Assembly: GCF_003952385.1 (NCBI RefSeq)
Contig: NZ_CP034444.1
Location: forward strand, 1,488,001 to 1,552,000
Direction of reading: 5' to 3'
DNA: 64,000 nucleotides
DNA from: Mesorhizobium sp. M1D.F.Ca.ET.043.01.1.1
GTDB taxonomy: Bacteria > Pseudomonadota > Alphaproteobacteria > Rhizobiales > Rhizobiaceae
Shown: piece after piece, positions 16,710-25,989 of the stretch
Layout of the letters: each line of letters starts with the position of its first letter
How positions within the stretch are numbered: the stretch's first letter is position 1
The notes under the pieces: generated by a model
Database searches by the model: none
Told to the model about the DNA's origin: nothing
What the model saw: only the letters and a program-made list of their open reading frames with translations
Translations under genes and position numbers: made by a program

Positions 16710-18070
16710 CGGACCGGCTCGGCTTCGGGCACTTCCGAGAAGGTTTCGACGGGCTGCGCCGCCTCCCTGTGGCTGGGCGCGATCATCGCCGTGCTCGCCG
16801 CGACGGTGCTGACGCTCGCCAGCGTCATAAATGTATCCACCGCCGCATCGACCGCGACGAACAGGGCGAACGCCGCTTCGAAGGGAAGCTTCAGGTAGCC
16901 GCAAACGATGGACATCTGCGACAGGATGAGCAGGCTGCCCATGCCGCCGGTCGTGAGCGCCAGAAGCGCCGAGACGATGCCGACGAGCAGGAGGTCGGGC
17001 ACGCCAAGCGGATGGCCGTAGAGCTGGGCGATGAACAGGGTGCCGGAAGTGTACAGAAGTGCCGGGCCCGTCCGCAGCAAGGCCGCTTGCAGCGGCACGA
17101 GCAGCTCGACGACCACGAGGCTGAACCTCAGCCGTTCGCTCAACAGGTTGATGACCCAGGGAAGCGAGGCGACCGTGGAGCGCGTGGTGATCGCCACCAT
17201 GAGCAGCGGCTGAAGGGTCTTGATCGTGGTCCAGTAGCTGCGTCGCGACCGGACGGCGATAATCGCAAATGCGACGGCGAGGAATGTGAAGCAGGAAAGG
17301 CCCATCACCAGCAAGTAACCGCCCATCAGCGTGAGCGGCCTGGTTCCTGTCGAGGCGGTCTGGTCGGCGATCAGGATGAAGGTTGCGAAGGGCAATCCCC
17401 AGACGAACCAGTTGGTCAGCACTGTGCAGGCCCGGTAGACCGCATTGAGCGCCTGCGACAGGCTCATCGACGAGGGCTGGGGGACCTTGCCCATCGCCAG
17501 CCCGAACAGCAGGCAGAACAGAAGCACCTGGATGGTCTGGCCCGAGGCCAGCGCGTTGAAGACGTTGTTCGGCACCAGGTCGAGCAGGATCGAATGCTCG
17601 CCGGTAGCGCCTCCATTGGACGGCGGCGGCTGGAACGGGAATGCGAGATCGGTGGATACGCTGCCTTGCGAATTGATGAATTCGCCGAGCTCGATGCGCG
17701 ACTGCGGGTTCTCGATCTGGCCCGGCTGCAAGACCAGCGAATATGTGCCGCTCACCAGCACGGCCAGAAACGACACGACCAGCACCGCGACGCCCACCTT
17801 GCCGAGGTAACGGACCGATTTAGGGTCCTGCACCATCGCCGTGATGGAGAAGATGACCGACGACACCAGATAGGGCAGGACGACCATCTTGAGGAAATTC
17901 AAATAGACCTGCGCGACAGGGCTGATCGCGTGCGCAAACCCTGGATGGTAGAGACCGCACAGGATGCCTGCCGCGATCATCGCCAGTGTCGTGGCAGGCG
18001 AGCGCAATATGCGTTTCGCCGCCAGGCGCCAATCGAAAGGCAAGGGTGCGGCTAGTTCGGAGACGGCCAT
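16706..18070 (-). CDS. Dicarboxylate/amino acid:cation symporter (SDF/DAACS family)
   Basis: A 454-residue polytopic membrane protein related to GltP/DctA/GltT. Visible features are the first helices with VYLNFLKMVVLPYLVSSVI, the re-entrant hairpin region around AITTRSTVASLPWVINLL where the family has its serine-rich motif, and the last helices with LALTTGGMGSLLIL and FEAAFALFVAVDAAVDTF. The family drives uptake of glutamate, aspartate or C4-dicarboxylates with Na+ or H+. It begins 3 nt after the solute-binding-protein gene and overlaps the racemase by 4 nt. Pairing with a racemase points to an acidic amino acid. Confidence 0.85.
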   Translation of the reverse strand: MAVSELAAPLPFDWRLAAKRILRSPATTLAMIAAGILCGLYHPGFAHAISPVAQVYLNFLKMVVLPYLVSSVIFSITAMVQDPKSVRYLGKVGVAVLVVSFLAVLVSGTYSLVLQPGQIENPQSRIELGEFINSQGSVSTDLAFPFQPPPSNGGATGEHSILLDLVPNNVFNALASGQTIQVLLFCLLFGLAMGKVPQPSSMSLSQALNAVYRACTVLTNWFVWGLPFATFILIADQTASTGTRPLTLMGGYLLVMGLSCFTFLAVAFAIIAVRSRRSYWTTIKTLQPLLMVAITTRSTVASLPWVINLLSERLRFSLVVVELLVPLQAALLRTGPALLYTSGTLFIAQLYGHPLGVPDLLLVGIVSALLALTTGGMGSLLILSQMSIVCGYLKLPFEAAFALFVAVDAAVDTFMTLASVSTVAASTAMIAPSHREAAQPVETFSEVPEAEPVR

Positions 18071-18072
18071 CG

Positions 18073-18914
18073 TCAGGCTTTGCTCCCCAGGCGATAGCGC
18101 GCGATGATCTCGTCGGTGTTGAGAACCTGCTGGCCGCGGGCGAGATCGAGATAAAGGTCGACGAAGGCCGCGAGATGCGGATTGTCCGGCCGGACACCGA
18201 CCGCGATGGTGTCGACCTTGTCCGTCAGCGTGATCGAGCGCGCCACGACCGTCATCGACGGATCGTCGACCATCAGCTTCTTGATCTCGAAATCGTCGCG
18301 GTAAGCCATGTCGATCGTGCCGTTCCGGATCGCGTCGACAACCGTGTTCCAGCCTGCGAAGCGACGGATCTGCGCGCGCGGGAAGGTCGTGGCCGCGTAG
18401 GTGGCGAATGAAGAGCCCTCGATCACGCCGAGATCGCCGGAGAAATCGCGGATGATCTGCTCGGGCGGCTTGCCTTGCGTAATGCGCGCCAGGTTGAGGC
18501 GGTTGGCGAGCAGCCCCTGATGCAGCATGGCATAGGGCCTGGAATAGAGGATCGAGCGGCCCCGCTGTAGGGTGCGGCTGAGCTTGCCGATCGCCATGTC
18601 CGGCCGGACATCAGTTGCTGCACAATGCCGTCGAACGTTACGGCGGATCGGTCGAACACCGGCTCGACGCCAAGCTCCGCGGCTATACCGCGGGCCAGTT
18701 CCATGTCTATGCCCTTGTCCCCCGCCCCATCGGCCGGGAAGAACGGATCGGACGCGAAGGCCGGCATGGCGATGCGCAGTCTGTTGTCGCTCACGACTGG
18801 CTGTGGGGTGTTTTCCGCCTGCTGTGCCGGCTGGGTCGCCGCCTGGGCTTGCGCGATCAGCAACCCGCCGCTTCCGGCCGTAAGCAGCGTGCGACGTGTA
18901 AGCGACATGCGCAT
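18073..18914 (-). pseudogene. Amino-acid-type extracellular solute-binding protein, frameshifted
   Basis: Two reading frames together make one family-3 solute-binding protein. The upstream frame gives a signal peptide (SLTRRTLLTAGSGGLLIAQA) and NRLRIAMPAFASDPFFPADG to about residue 115; after a shift near 18604, the other frame continues with DMAIGKLSRTLQRGRSILYS to the C-terminus RYRLGSKA. The break lies within a perfect 16-bp palindrome (18596-18611), and one base is missing or two are extra. ATG 18914 or 18908 is the likely start. It heads the operon with the SDF symporter and racemase, without ABC permease or ATPase genes. It is a pseudogene unless the shift is a sequencing error. Confidence 0.75.
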
Positions 18915-18976
18915 TCTCAATTCGAGCAGGAAAGCCGGACAAACAGATCTGAACAACTCGCAGTATGCACGGCGAG

Positions 18977-19044
18977 GTTAAACAAGTGTGTCTTTTAAAC
19001 CTTTAAATATTACTAGTCATAGTATGACGTTACCTTGTTAAACA
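18977..19044 (-). promoter_or_regulatory. AT-rich upstream region with palindrome and direct repeats
   Basis: This AT-rich stretch upstream of the solute-binding-protein operon stands out from the GC-rich surroundings. It contains a perfect 13-bp palindrome GTCATAGTATGAC (19016-19028) and two GTTAAACA copies in the same orientation (18977-18984 and 19037-19044), 60 bp apart. It is the likely promoter and operator region of the minus-strand operon. The regulator is unknown. Confidence 0.45.
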
Positions 19045-19116
19045 TTCAATCTGTCTAATATATCGAGAGCCGCGCAAGGAACGATTAACTATCCGCTGCG
19101 GAATCGGCGCGGATGG

Positions 19117-19806
19117 TCAGAACGTTTCGACCCATGGCCTGAGTTCGACTTCGAAGCTCCAGGCGCTGCGATGCTGGCGATGGACCGCGAGATAGGTCTC
19201 GGCGATCGCGTCGGGCGACAGGCGGCGATCCGGCCGGTCCGGCTCGGCCGCCTGTCCGGGCGGCTCGATCTGGCCGTCGATGATGAAATGCGCAACATGG
19301 ATGTTCTTCGGGCTGAGCTCGCGCGCCATCGATTGCGCCAGTCCACGCAGCCCGAATTTCGGCATGGCGAAACCGGCCGACCCTGAGAAGCCCTTGAGGC
19401 TTGCGGTGGCGCCGGTGAACAGGATCGAGCCGGAGCCGCGCGCAACAAGCCGGCGCGCAGCCTGCTGGCCGACAAGGAAGCCGCCATAAGCGGCGACGAG
19501 CAGGGCCTGCTTGACCGCCTCGGGATCGAGCTCGGCGATCGGGCCGCGCGTGCGGCCGCTGGCGTTGAAGACGGCAATTTCGAGCGGGCCCGCCTTGTCG
19601 GCCACCTCGAACAGCCGTGCGACGGAAGCGGCATCCGAGACGTCCGTCTCAACCGCCCGCGCGCCGGTCTCCTGAACCAGCGCGGCGAGCTTGTCGACGT
19701 TGCGGGCGGCAAGGACGACGCGAAAACCCTCCTTGCCGAGGAGCCGCGCCAGCGAGCCGCTGAGGCCCTGCCCTGCACCTGCAATCACTGCGACATTGGC
19801 CGCCAT
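19117..19806 (-). CDS. SDR-family oxidoreductase with Phe at the catalytic Tyr position
   Basis: A 229-residue short-chain dehydrogenase/reductase. The Rossmann nucleotide site is GAGQGLSGSLARLLGKEGF (residues about 9-27), with NASG and the serine region FTGATASLKG as usual. Where classical SDRs have YxxxK, this protein has FAMPK, so the catalytic tyrosine is replaced by phenylalanine; some related proteins share this change. ATG at 19806 is supported by AGGAGG six bases upstream. It is divergent from anmK with 218 nt between, in which I see only a short hairpin. Reaction and substrate are unknown, and it may not be a conventional dehydrogenase. Confidence 0.82.
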   Translation of the reverse strand: MAANVAVIAGAGQGLSGSLARLLGKEGFRVVLAARNVDKLAALVQETGARAVETDVSDAASVARLFEVADKAGPLEIAVFNASGRTRGPIAELDPEAVKQALLVAAYGGFLVGQQAARRLVARGSGSILFTGATASLKGFSGSAGFAMPKFGLRGLAQSMARELSPKNIHVAHFIIDGQIEPPGQAAEPDRPDRRLSPDAIAETYLAVHRQHRSAWSFEVELRPWVETF

Positions 19807-20024
19807 CTCATTCCTCCTTGCGATGTCCTTCGATGTTCGGCCGACGCCGACGTGTCGCACAAGCTTGCGCCTTCGGCCGCAAGAGGCAAGAACGGTATTG
19901 CTCCATTTTCGCAGCCTGACGCAAAAAGCCGTGAAGGGATGCGAGACTTCGCTGACTACGCGAAGGACTTGCCTGCCGGCCCGATCCGTCCGACACGTGG
20001 TCAACGGCGATTCGAGGAGCGACC

Positions 20025-21140
20025 ATGGAACCAATCTGGGCCGTCGGCCTGATGACCGGCACGGTGCTCGACGGCAACATCGACGTGGCGCTGATCAGGA
20101 CCGACGGCGAGCGCATCGCCGACTTCGGCACCTATACTCTGGCTCCCTACCCGCAATCGATCCGGGCGCTTCTCGAAGAGACGCTGCGCCAGGCGCGCGC
20201 CTGGAATTTCGAAGGGCCGGAGCCGGCGATCTTCCGCGAGGCCGAGGAAGCGCTGACGCGCGCGCAGGCGGCCGCGGTCAGGGATCTCGTCGAAAGCCAG
20301 GGCATGACCATGGCCGATATCGGCGTCGTCGGCTTCCACGGCCAGACCGTGCTGCATCGCGCGCCGCAGCCCGGGCGGATCGGGAGGACGCGTCAGCTCG
20401 GCGACGGCGAATTGACGGCGGCGCTGCTCGGCACCAAGGTGGCCTACGACTTCCGCTCGGCCGATGTCGCCGCAGGCGGACAAGGCGCACCTTTGGCCGC
20501 CGCCTACCATGCGGCGCTGCTCAAGGAGGCGGACGCCAGCGGCGACACCGCCGTGCTCAATCTCGGTGGCGTCGGCAACATCACCTGGTGGGACGGCAAG
20601 GACGCAATCGTCGCCTTCGACACCGGACCGGCCAATGCGCCGGTCAACGATTTCGTCAAGGCGAAGGGTCTCGGCGAGATGGACCGCGACGGCAGACTGG
20701 CGGCCGCGGGCACGGTCGACGAGGCGCGGCTCGAGCGGCTGCTGCAGCATCCCTATCTGACGAAACCTTATCCGAAGTCGCTCGACCGCTTCGACTTCAC
20801 CGCGGCGATGGCCGACGGGCTCGGCGTCGAGGATGGCGCGGCGACGCTGACGGCGTTCACCGTCTCCGCCGTCGGCAAGGCGCTCGACCTGTTGCCGCGC
20901 CGGCCGAAACGATTGGCGGTCAGCGGGGGCGGCCGCCGCAACCCGACGATGATGGCGATGCTCGAGAGCCGCGCTCGCGTCGAAGTGGTGCAGGCCGAGG
21001 CGCTCGGCTGGAAGGGCGACGCGGTGGAAGCGGAGTGCTTCGCCTTCTTGGCCGTGCGCGTGCTGCGCGGCCTGCCGATCAGCTTTCCGAGCACCACCGG
21101 GGTGCCGCAGCCGATGCGCGGCGGAAGGCTGGCGGGTTAA
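20025..21140 (+). CDS. anmK: Anhydro-N-acetylmuramic acid kinase
   Basis: A 371-residue sugar kinase of the ASKHA fold that opens and phosphorylates 1,6-anhydro-N-acetylmuramic acid to MurNAc-6-phosphate during cell-wall recycling. The diagnostic N-terminus [29 protein letters not shown], the nucleotide-site NLGGVGNIT and [13 protein letters not shown], and [11 protein letters not shown] near the end match AnmK; the usual MSGTS-type opening is a variant here. It is monocistronic and overlaps the convergent GNAT gene by 4 nt. No murQ, nagZ or nagK is nearby. Confidence 0.92.
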   Translation: MEPIWAVGLMTGTVLDGNIDVALIRTDGERIADFGTYTLAPYPQSIRALLEETLRQARAWNFEGPEPAIFREAEEALTRAQAAAVRDLVESQGMTMADIGVVGFHGQTVLHRAPQPGRIGRTRQLGDGELTAALLGTKVAYDFRSADVAAGGQGAPLAAAYHAALLKEADASGDTAVLNLGGVGNITWWDGKDAIVAFDTGPANAPVNDFVKAKGLGEMDRDGRLAAAGTVDEARLERLLQHPYLTKPYPKSLDRFDFTAAMADGLGVEDGAATLTAFTVSAVGKALDLLPRRPKRLAVSGGGRRNPTMMAMLESRARVEVVQAEALGWKGDAVEAECFAFLAVRVLRGLPISFPSTTGVPQPMRGGRLAG

Positions 21141-21559
21141 GACAACTTCTTCTGCAGGAAGATGCGGTTGCGGCCGAGCGGGAAGTCGGCAAGCGTGCCG
21201 AACGGCTGGTAGCCCTGGCGCTGATAGACCTTGGCGGCGGTTGGATTGAAGGTGTCGATCCAGGCGGCCTGGCAGCCGCGCGCCAGCGCTTCCCGTTCGG
21301 CGGCCTCCAGCATACCGGCGGCGATGCGCCGGCCGCGCAACTTTTCGTCGACCCAGAGCCATTGCACGTAGAGCCAGCCCCAGGCGGTGTACCCCGATAT
21401 GCCGGCGACGATCGCGCCGGCGTCGTCGCGGACGAAGACGGCCAGCGTCTTGCGGCCCGACGCGCCGACATCGCCGTCATTGAAAGCGGTAAGGCTCTCG
21501 CCAACAAAGGCAAGGTCCCGCGGCAAGGGCTCGGCCGTGACTTCAAGGGTCGTCTTCAT
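21137..21559 (-). CDS. GNAT-family N-acetyltransferase
   Basis: A 140-residue acetyltransferase of the GNAT fold. The acetyl-CoA site is in [21 protein letters not shown], followed by the beta-5/alpha-4 region [18 protein letters not shown]. The substrate cannot be inferred. The 3' end overlaps the convergent anmK gene by 4 nt, so the two transcripts run into each other. The 157 nt between its start and the following plus-strand gene show no clear feature. Confidence 0.82.
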   Translation of the reverse strand: MKTTLEVTAEPLPRDLAFVGESLTAFNDGDVGASGRKTLAVFVRDDAGAIVAGISGYTAWGWLYVQWLWVDEKLRGRRIAAGMLEAAEREALARGCQAAWIDTFNPTAAKVYQRQGYQPFGTLADFPLGRNRIFLQKKLS

Positions 21560-21716
21560 CGCGCTTCCGATCCGGCCGTTTCACTTCCAGGGCATATCGA
21601 AGGACCCGAGGCATCGGCAAGCCAACCCTGGTCTTCAAAAAAATTGCCGCGCCACGTATCCCGGAGCGCATCCCGAACGTCCTAGCAGCACCGGCCCTTC
21701 AACAGGGGAATTTGTG

Positions 21717-22256
21717 ATGAGGAAATTGATAATCGGCAGCTTCGTCTCGCTCGACGGCGTGATCGAGGCGCCGATGAACTGGGCATCGCCCTTCTTTGTC
21801 GGAGATGCGCTGGAACATTCCTATGCCAAGGCCGGCGAGGCGGAGTATTTCCTGCTCGGGCGTGTGACCTACGAGCTGTTTTCCAGCCGATGGCCGCAGA
21901 TCCAGGGCAAGTATATGGACCGCATGAACGGGCTGAAGAAGCTGGTCGCGTCACGAACCCTGAAAGATGTCGGCTGGAACGCTTCCCTGATCGAAGGCGA
22001 CGTTGTCGCGGGCCTCGCTGCGATCAAGGCTGAGGGCGGCGGCGACATATTGAAATACGGGATCAGCCAGCTCGATCAGACCCTGCTCGCCGGCAAGCTG
22101 GTCGATGAATATCAGCTGTCGATCCTGCCGACGCGGGTCGGCTCCGGAAAGCGCGCTTTCCAGGATGTCGATCCTTCGCTGGTCAGGCTGGAGCTAACGG
22201 ACACCCGCCGGTTCGAAAGCGGCGTCGTGACGCTGACCTATCGCGTGCTGAAATGA
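21717..22256 (+). CDS. Dihydrofolate-reductase-family (RibD C-terminal-like) protein
   Basis: A 179-residue protein of the RibD C-terminal domain family that resembles dihydrofolate reductase. The N-terminus RKLIIGSFVSLDGVIEAPMNW, the central LLGRVTYELF and the C-terminal LVDEYQLSILPTRVGSGKRAF are standard for the family, which is thought to bind NADPH but whose substrates are mostly unknown. ATG at 21717 follows AGGGGAA; a GTG three bases earlier is also possible. It is probably a single gene, followed by 139 nt in which I see nothing definite. Confidence 0.82.
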   Translation: MRKLIIGSFVSLDGVIEAPMNWASPFFVGDALEHSYAKAGEAEYFLLGRVTYELFSSRWPQIQGKYMDRMNGLKKLVASRTLKDVGWNASLIEGDVVAGLAAIKAEGGGDILKYGISQLDQTLLAGKLVDEYQLSILPTRVGSGKRAFQDVDPSLVRLELTDTRRFESGVVTLTYRVLK

Positions 22257-22395
22257 CGGCGGCGCGCAATGAACTCGACCATGCCAGATGCCTGCCGCGA
22301 GAACCCGTCTCACGCCACGTATCCTTTTATCGCCGGCATACGTCTTGGAGGCAGGCCGGCGCGTGCCGGTCGGCGAGCGCTGAGATTATCGGGAT

Positions 22396-22815
22396 ATGCT
22401 GAAGACCTACGCAGGAAGCTGCCATTGCGGCAAAGTTCGATTCGAGGCCGATATCGACCTCAGCCGGGGAACCGTCAAATGCAATTGCTCGACATGCACC
22501 AAGACTCGCTCCTGGGTGGGGTTCGTCGGTCCTCAGCACTTTCGCCTCACGTCTGGGGCCGAAGCGCAGGCCGAATATCAGTGGATCCCGCCCGGCAGGG
22601 AAGCGCCCAGCATCCAGTATCACTTCTGCGCGACCTGCGGCGTGCGCATGCCGGCGCGCGGCGACATCCCGATGCTTGGCGGTATCGTCTTCGCCATTCC
22701 GATTGCGGCTCTCGACGGGATCGATCCGGATGAACTGGCGGCCGCGCCGGTGATGCATGTCGATGGCAGGCACGATCGCTTCGATCGGACTCCCGATGAC
22801 ATCAGGACGATGTAA
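22396..22815 (+). CDS. GFA-family (CENP-V/GFA domain) zinc protein
   Basis: A 139-residue protein with the zinc-binding pattern of the glutathione-dependent formaldehyde-activating enzyme family: SCHCGKVRF near the N-terminus, CNCSTCTK about 25 residues later, and FCATCGVR in the middle. Most relatives have unknown substrates, so formaldehyde handling should not be assumed. It is followed 27 nt later by an ECF sigma factor gene in the same direction and may be co-transcribed with it. Confidence 0.85.
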   Translation: MLKTYAGSCHCGKVRFEADIDLSRGTVKCNCSTCTKTRSWVGFVGPQHFRLTSGAEAQAEYQWIPPGREAPSIQYHFCATCGVRMPARGDIPMLGGIVFAIPIAALDGIDPDELAAAPVMHVDGRHDRFDRTPDDIRTM

Positions 22816-22842
22816 GGTGGGCGGGCCTTGCACCGGTAAGAC

Positions 22843-23784
22843 ATGCAGAACGGTATTCGTGTTGTCATGACGATTCAGCCAAGATTTGAGCCCACCGGGC
22901 TCTTCGACATTCGTTACGCCGCATTCCTGGAAACGGTCGCGCATTTGCGGCAACGGCTGCACCGCTATTGCTCGCGTATGACCGGCTCGGCGCTCGACGG
23001 CGAGGACGTGATGCAGGAAACGCTGTTCGAGATCTATCGCAAGATCGAGATGATCGACGATCCGGGCGCTCTTCGTTCATGGCTGTTTCGCACCGCGCAC
23101 AACCGCTGCATCGATTTCCTGCGCAACCAGCAAACACGCCGACGCGCCGAAGCCAATTTCGCGGTCGACGAGATCGTTCTGCCGGTCGAACCCGCCGGCC
23201 AGGGCGCCGATCGTGCCATCGAACGGCTGGTGATCCACCTGCCTCCGAAAGAACGGGCCTGCATTCTGCTGAAAGACGTCTTCGATCATTCGCTGGAAGA
23301 GATTGCCGATCTCGTCGGATCGACGATCGGTGGCGTCAAGGCCGCATTGAGCCGTGGCCGCGCCAAGCTGGCCGCGCTGCCGGAGCAGCCGGCCGTGCGC
23401 CATGAGCCTTCGCCAGACCCTGGGCTGTCGAAACTGCTCAACCGCTATATCGAACTCTTCAACCGCCGTGATTGGGACGGTGTGCGGGCATTGACCAGCG
23501 CCGACGCGCAACTGCGGGTCTCGGACTGCTTCAGGGGACACTTGTCGGAATCGATCTACTTCGTCGAATATGAAAGGGGCAAGGCGAACTGGCAGATGAC
23601 GATTGGCGCGGTCGATGACGAGATCGTGCTGCTCGTGCTCCACCGGGACGAAGCCGGCTGGAAACCGGCCTATCCGGTTCGGATCGAAGCCACCAACGGG
23701 ATCATCAATCGGATCAGCGACTATTATGCATGCCCATGGCTGCTAAGGGCGGCGCGCACGGTCGTTGTTGCGAGCCCGAACTGA
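22843..23784 (+). CDS. ECF-type RNA polymerase sigma factor with C-terminal SnoaL-like domain
   Basis: A 313-residue sigma-70-family protein. Region 2 lies around residues 45-110 (DGEDVMQETLFEIYRKI, LRSWLFRTAHNRCIDFLR) and region 4 around 140-180 (LPPKERACILLKDVFDHSLEEIADLV, split, then SRGRAKL). A C-terminal extension of about 120 residues starting at LNRYIELFNRRDWDGVRAL is SnoaL/NTF2-like, as in ECF groups that carry a fused regulatory domain. ATG 22843 has a weak GGTAAG site; ATG 22867 is possible. It has no DGGGK motif like the second sigma factor at 39.5 kb. Targets and partner are unknown; it is convergent with an MFS pseudogene. Confidence 0.85.
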   Translation: MQNGIRVVMTIQPRFEPTGLFDIRYAAFLETVAHLRQRLHRYCSRMTGSALDGEDVMQETLFEIYRKIEMIDDPGALRSWLFRTAHNRCIDFLRNQQTRRRAEANFAVDEIVLPVEPAGQGADRAIERLVIHLPPKERACILLKDVFDHSLEEIADLVGSTIGGVKAALSRGRAKLAALPEQPAVRHEPSPDPGLSKLLNRYIELFNRRDWDGVRALTSADAQLRVSDCFRGHLSESIYFVEYERGKANWQMTIGAVDDEIVLLVLHRDEAGWKPAYPVRIEATNGIINRISDYYACPWLLRAARTVVVASPN

Positions 23785-23796
23785 CTGCGTGGACAG

Positions 23797-24943
23797 TCAG
23801 CCCCGACCGCCACGCCGCGGCCTGCCGCCCAGCATCAATCCGGCGGCGATCAGGCGCAGTTGGCGAAGCCGAGACCTGTGTAGAGCGGGCCGAAGCCGGC
23901 GGTGCGATGGTGACCGCAAGATAGGTGACCGCGCTGTTCAGGCCATGATGGGCGCGGCGCGCGGGATCGAGCGCGGTCAGCCGCATCACCAGCACGTTGA
24001 GCCCGAATGATTGGCCAGGCCAGGCAGCTGTCGTGCATAAGCAGGCCGAAGACGCCGCTAGCCAAGGCCATAGCGACATAGACCGCGGCGACCAGGAGAT
24101 AGGCGAAAGGCATGACGCGGCGGGCGCCGAGGCGATCGATGACGCCGTCGAGAAGCGCGGCAGCACCGAAGCCGAGGCCATAGGCGATCGCCGCAAGGCC
24201 GTTGGCGCTGACGGGTTCGCCGAGATCCTTATGCAGATGATCGCCGAGATAGCCGTAGACGCGTAGAAGGCGGCATGAAGGCGCCGCAAGCGATCAGCAG
24301 CGGCAGGATGCGGCACCGCCAGCGCGCCGGGCGAGGCGCCGGACCGCTTTTCTGGCGTCACGCAGCGAGTTCATCGTCAGGCCGGCGACGGCGGTGCCGG
24401 CCAGAAGCGCCACGGCAAAGAAGACGGCGCGCCAATGGATGAGATCGCAAGCACGGCCGACATCGACACGCCGGCGACCATGGACAGCGTCCAGCCGGTC
24501 AGCACGACGCCGATGGTGCCGCTTTCGCGGCGGGGCGCGATCGCCGCCGCGCTGGCATAGATCGCCGCATGGCGACGCCGGCGGCGATGCCGGCGACGAA
24601 CTGGCAGCGACCAGCGCCGCCCCGTCGGCGCCAGGGCGCTGGCGATCAGCGCCAGCGCGAGCAGCAGCAAAGCGCCCTGCAGCATGCGGCGCGCGCCGAT
24701 CCTGTCGATGTAGCGGGCGAGGAAGAGCGCGCTGGCCGAGGTGCCGAGGCCGAAAGCGGCGGCAGCCGTCATCACCGCCGGCACGCTCGCCCCGAACGAT
24801 GCCGCGACGGCGGGCGCGATCGGCCCGAGAACCAGCGAGTTGGAGCCGATGACGGCGATGCAGCCGGTGAGCAGGTAGGCCGCCGCCGGAATCGGCATGC
24901 GGGGCGCGGCGGTCAGAATTGCTGATTGATCACTGTTCGACAT
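23797..24943 (-). pseudogene. MFS transporter, degenerate with several frameshifts
   Basis: Remains of a major-facilitator efflux or uptake protein. The N-terminal frame is intact for about 105 residues (YLLTGCIAVIGSNSLVLGPIAPA, LFLARYIDRIGARRMLQG) and then goes out of frame; later helices reappear in other frames, for example AVFFAVALLAGTAVAGLTMNS around 24370-24440, MPFAYLLVAAVYVAMALASG around 24060-24113 and NSAVTYLAVTI around 23930. At least four frame changes are needed to restore one protein, so this is a pseudogene. It is divergent from an Lrp/AsnC regulator that probably once controlled it. Confidence 0.8.
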
Positions 24944-24991
24944 ATCTCCATAATGGCCGAATTAAATTCAGCATCAATGGAGAATTTCCAT

Positions 24992-25531
24992 ATGGACGCA
25001 GAAACAGATGACATTCAGCGGAACAGGCAACCTGCCCGCGAGGTCGACCCGATCGACCGAAAAATATTAGGCGTGCTCGTCGACGATGCGACCATCAGCT
25101 ATGCCGAGCTTGGCGAGCGTGTTGGCCTCTCGCCGCCGGCCGCGCATGAGCGGGTGAAGCGGCTGCGCCGCAGCGGCGCCATCCGCGCCACTTCGGCGAT
25201 CATCGATCCGAAGGCGGTGAAGAAGCCGCTGCTCGCCTTCGTGCATATCGACACAAGAGGCTGGGGCAAGACGCCGGAGCTGATGGCGATCTCCGAATGT
25301 CCGGAAGTGGAGGAGATCCATTCCGTCGCCGGCGACACCTGCATGCTGCTCAAAGTGCGCACCGAGGACACGCGGGCGCTGGAAGGCCTGCTGTCGCGGA
25401 TCTACGAGACGCCGGGCGTGGTCTCGACTCGCAGCTATGTCGTGTTGTCGACCTATCTCGAACGGCCGGTGCAGCCGGACATCACGGCCGAATGGCCGAC
25501 GCCGCGGCACATGGCGACGCCGGTGTACTAG
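24992..25531 (+). CDS. Lrp/AsnC-family transcriptional regulator
   Basis: A 179-residue regulator with an N-terminal helix-turn-helix (PIDRKILGVLVDDATISYAELGERVGLS, split, residues about 20-47) and a C-terminal RAM ligand-binding domain (LLAFVHIDTRGWGKTPELMA, VAGDTCMLLKVRTEDTRALE). ATG at 24992 is selected because GGAGAA lies seven bases upstream; earlier in-frame ATGs at 24953 and 24977 lack such a site. It is divergent from the MFS pseudogene, so its local target appears to be broken. Members respond to amino acids. Confidence 0.85.
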   Translation: MDAETDDIQRNRQPAREVDPIDRKILGVLVDDATISYAELGERVGLSPPAAHERVKRLRRSGAIRATSAIIDPKAVKKPLLAFVHIDTRGWGKTPELMAISECPEVEEIHSVAGDTCMLLKVRTEDTRALEGLLSRIYETPGVVSTRSYVVLSTYLERPVQPDITAEWPTPRHMATPVY

Positions 25532-25589
25532 GCTGCATCGAGGCCGATCGGCCATCATTTCATCCGTTCGCCCGCCGAACAGGGCGGGC

Positions 25590-25904
25590 TCAGACCTCCT
25601 TATTGTCGAAAAGGAACATCTGAACACCCGAGTCGTCAGGTGCGTAAATCCGGCGATCCGCCCCGGCCGCTCGTCCCTCCGGGCTTGCGAACGCCTTTTC
25701 AAGCGTCGCAAGGTCGTCGAAATACAGCGCTCCGATCCGATGAATGCCGGAGGCTCCCACGGGCGTCGCGATCGGGCCGTCGCTGACCTCGTATTTCCTG
25801 AGACCCGGAAGCTTCTTGGCGAGAGGCACGTGGATATCGAAGTAGTGTCGATCAAACGCCTGAACGTCCTTCGGCGTCGGGTAAATAACGACCATAAGGG
25901 CCAT
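25590..25904 (-). CDS. EthD-family protein
   Basis: A 104-residue dimeric alpha/beta-barrel protein of the EthD family (first described in ethyl tert-butyl ether degradation). The family signature is clear: FDRHYFDIHVPLAKKLPGLRKYEV, followed by GALYFDDLATLEKAFASPEG. ATG at 25904 follows AGGAG. It is downstream of an unknown membrane protein and a broken methyltransferase on the same strand, 85 nt from the former, and may belong to one transcript. Function beyond the family is unknown. Confidence 0.82.
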   Translation of the reverse strand: MALMVVIYPTPKDVQAFDRHYFDIHVPLAKKLPGLRKYEVSDGPIATPVGASGIHRIGALYFDDLATLEKAFASPEGRAAGADRRIYAPDDSGVQMFLFDNKEV

Positions 25905-25989
25905 TGCGGTGCTCCTTTGTTTCGGACACAGCAAGGACGATCCGAAGGATGCGAACGGAACGCGAGGCAGGAAACGCTGATGACCGAGA

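Noticed and set aside
16710..16904. N-terminal extension of the Asp/Glu racemase
   Set aside because: The upstream 65 codons overlap the symporter gene and show no family similarity; ATG at 16709 overlaps the symporter stop and starts the conserved domain.
18590..18616. Programmed ribosomal frameshift in the solute-binding protein
   Set aside because: There is no slippery heptamer, and such regulation is not known for this family; mutation or sequencing error is simpler.
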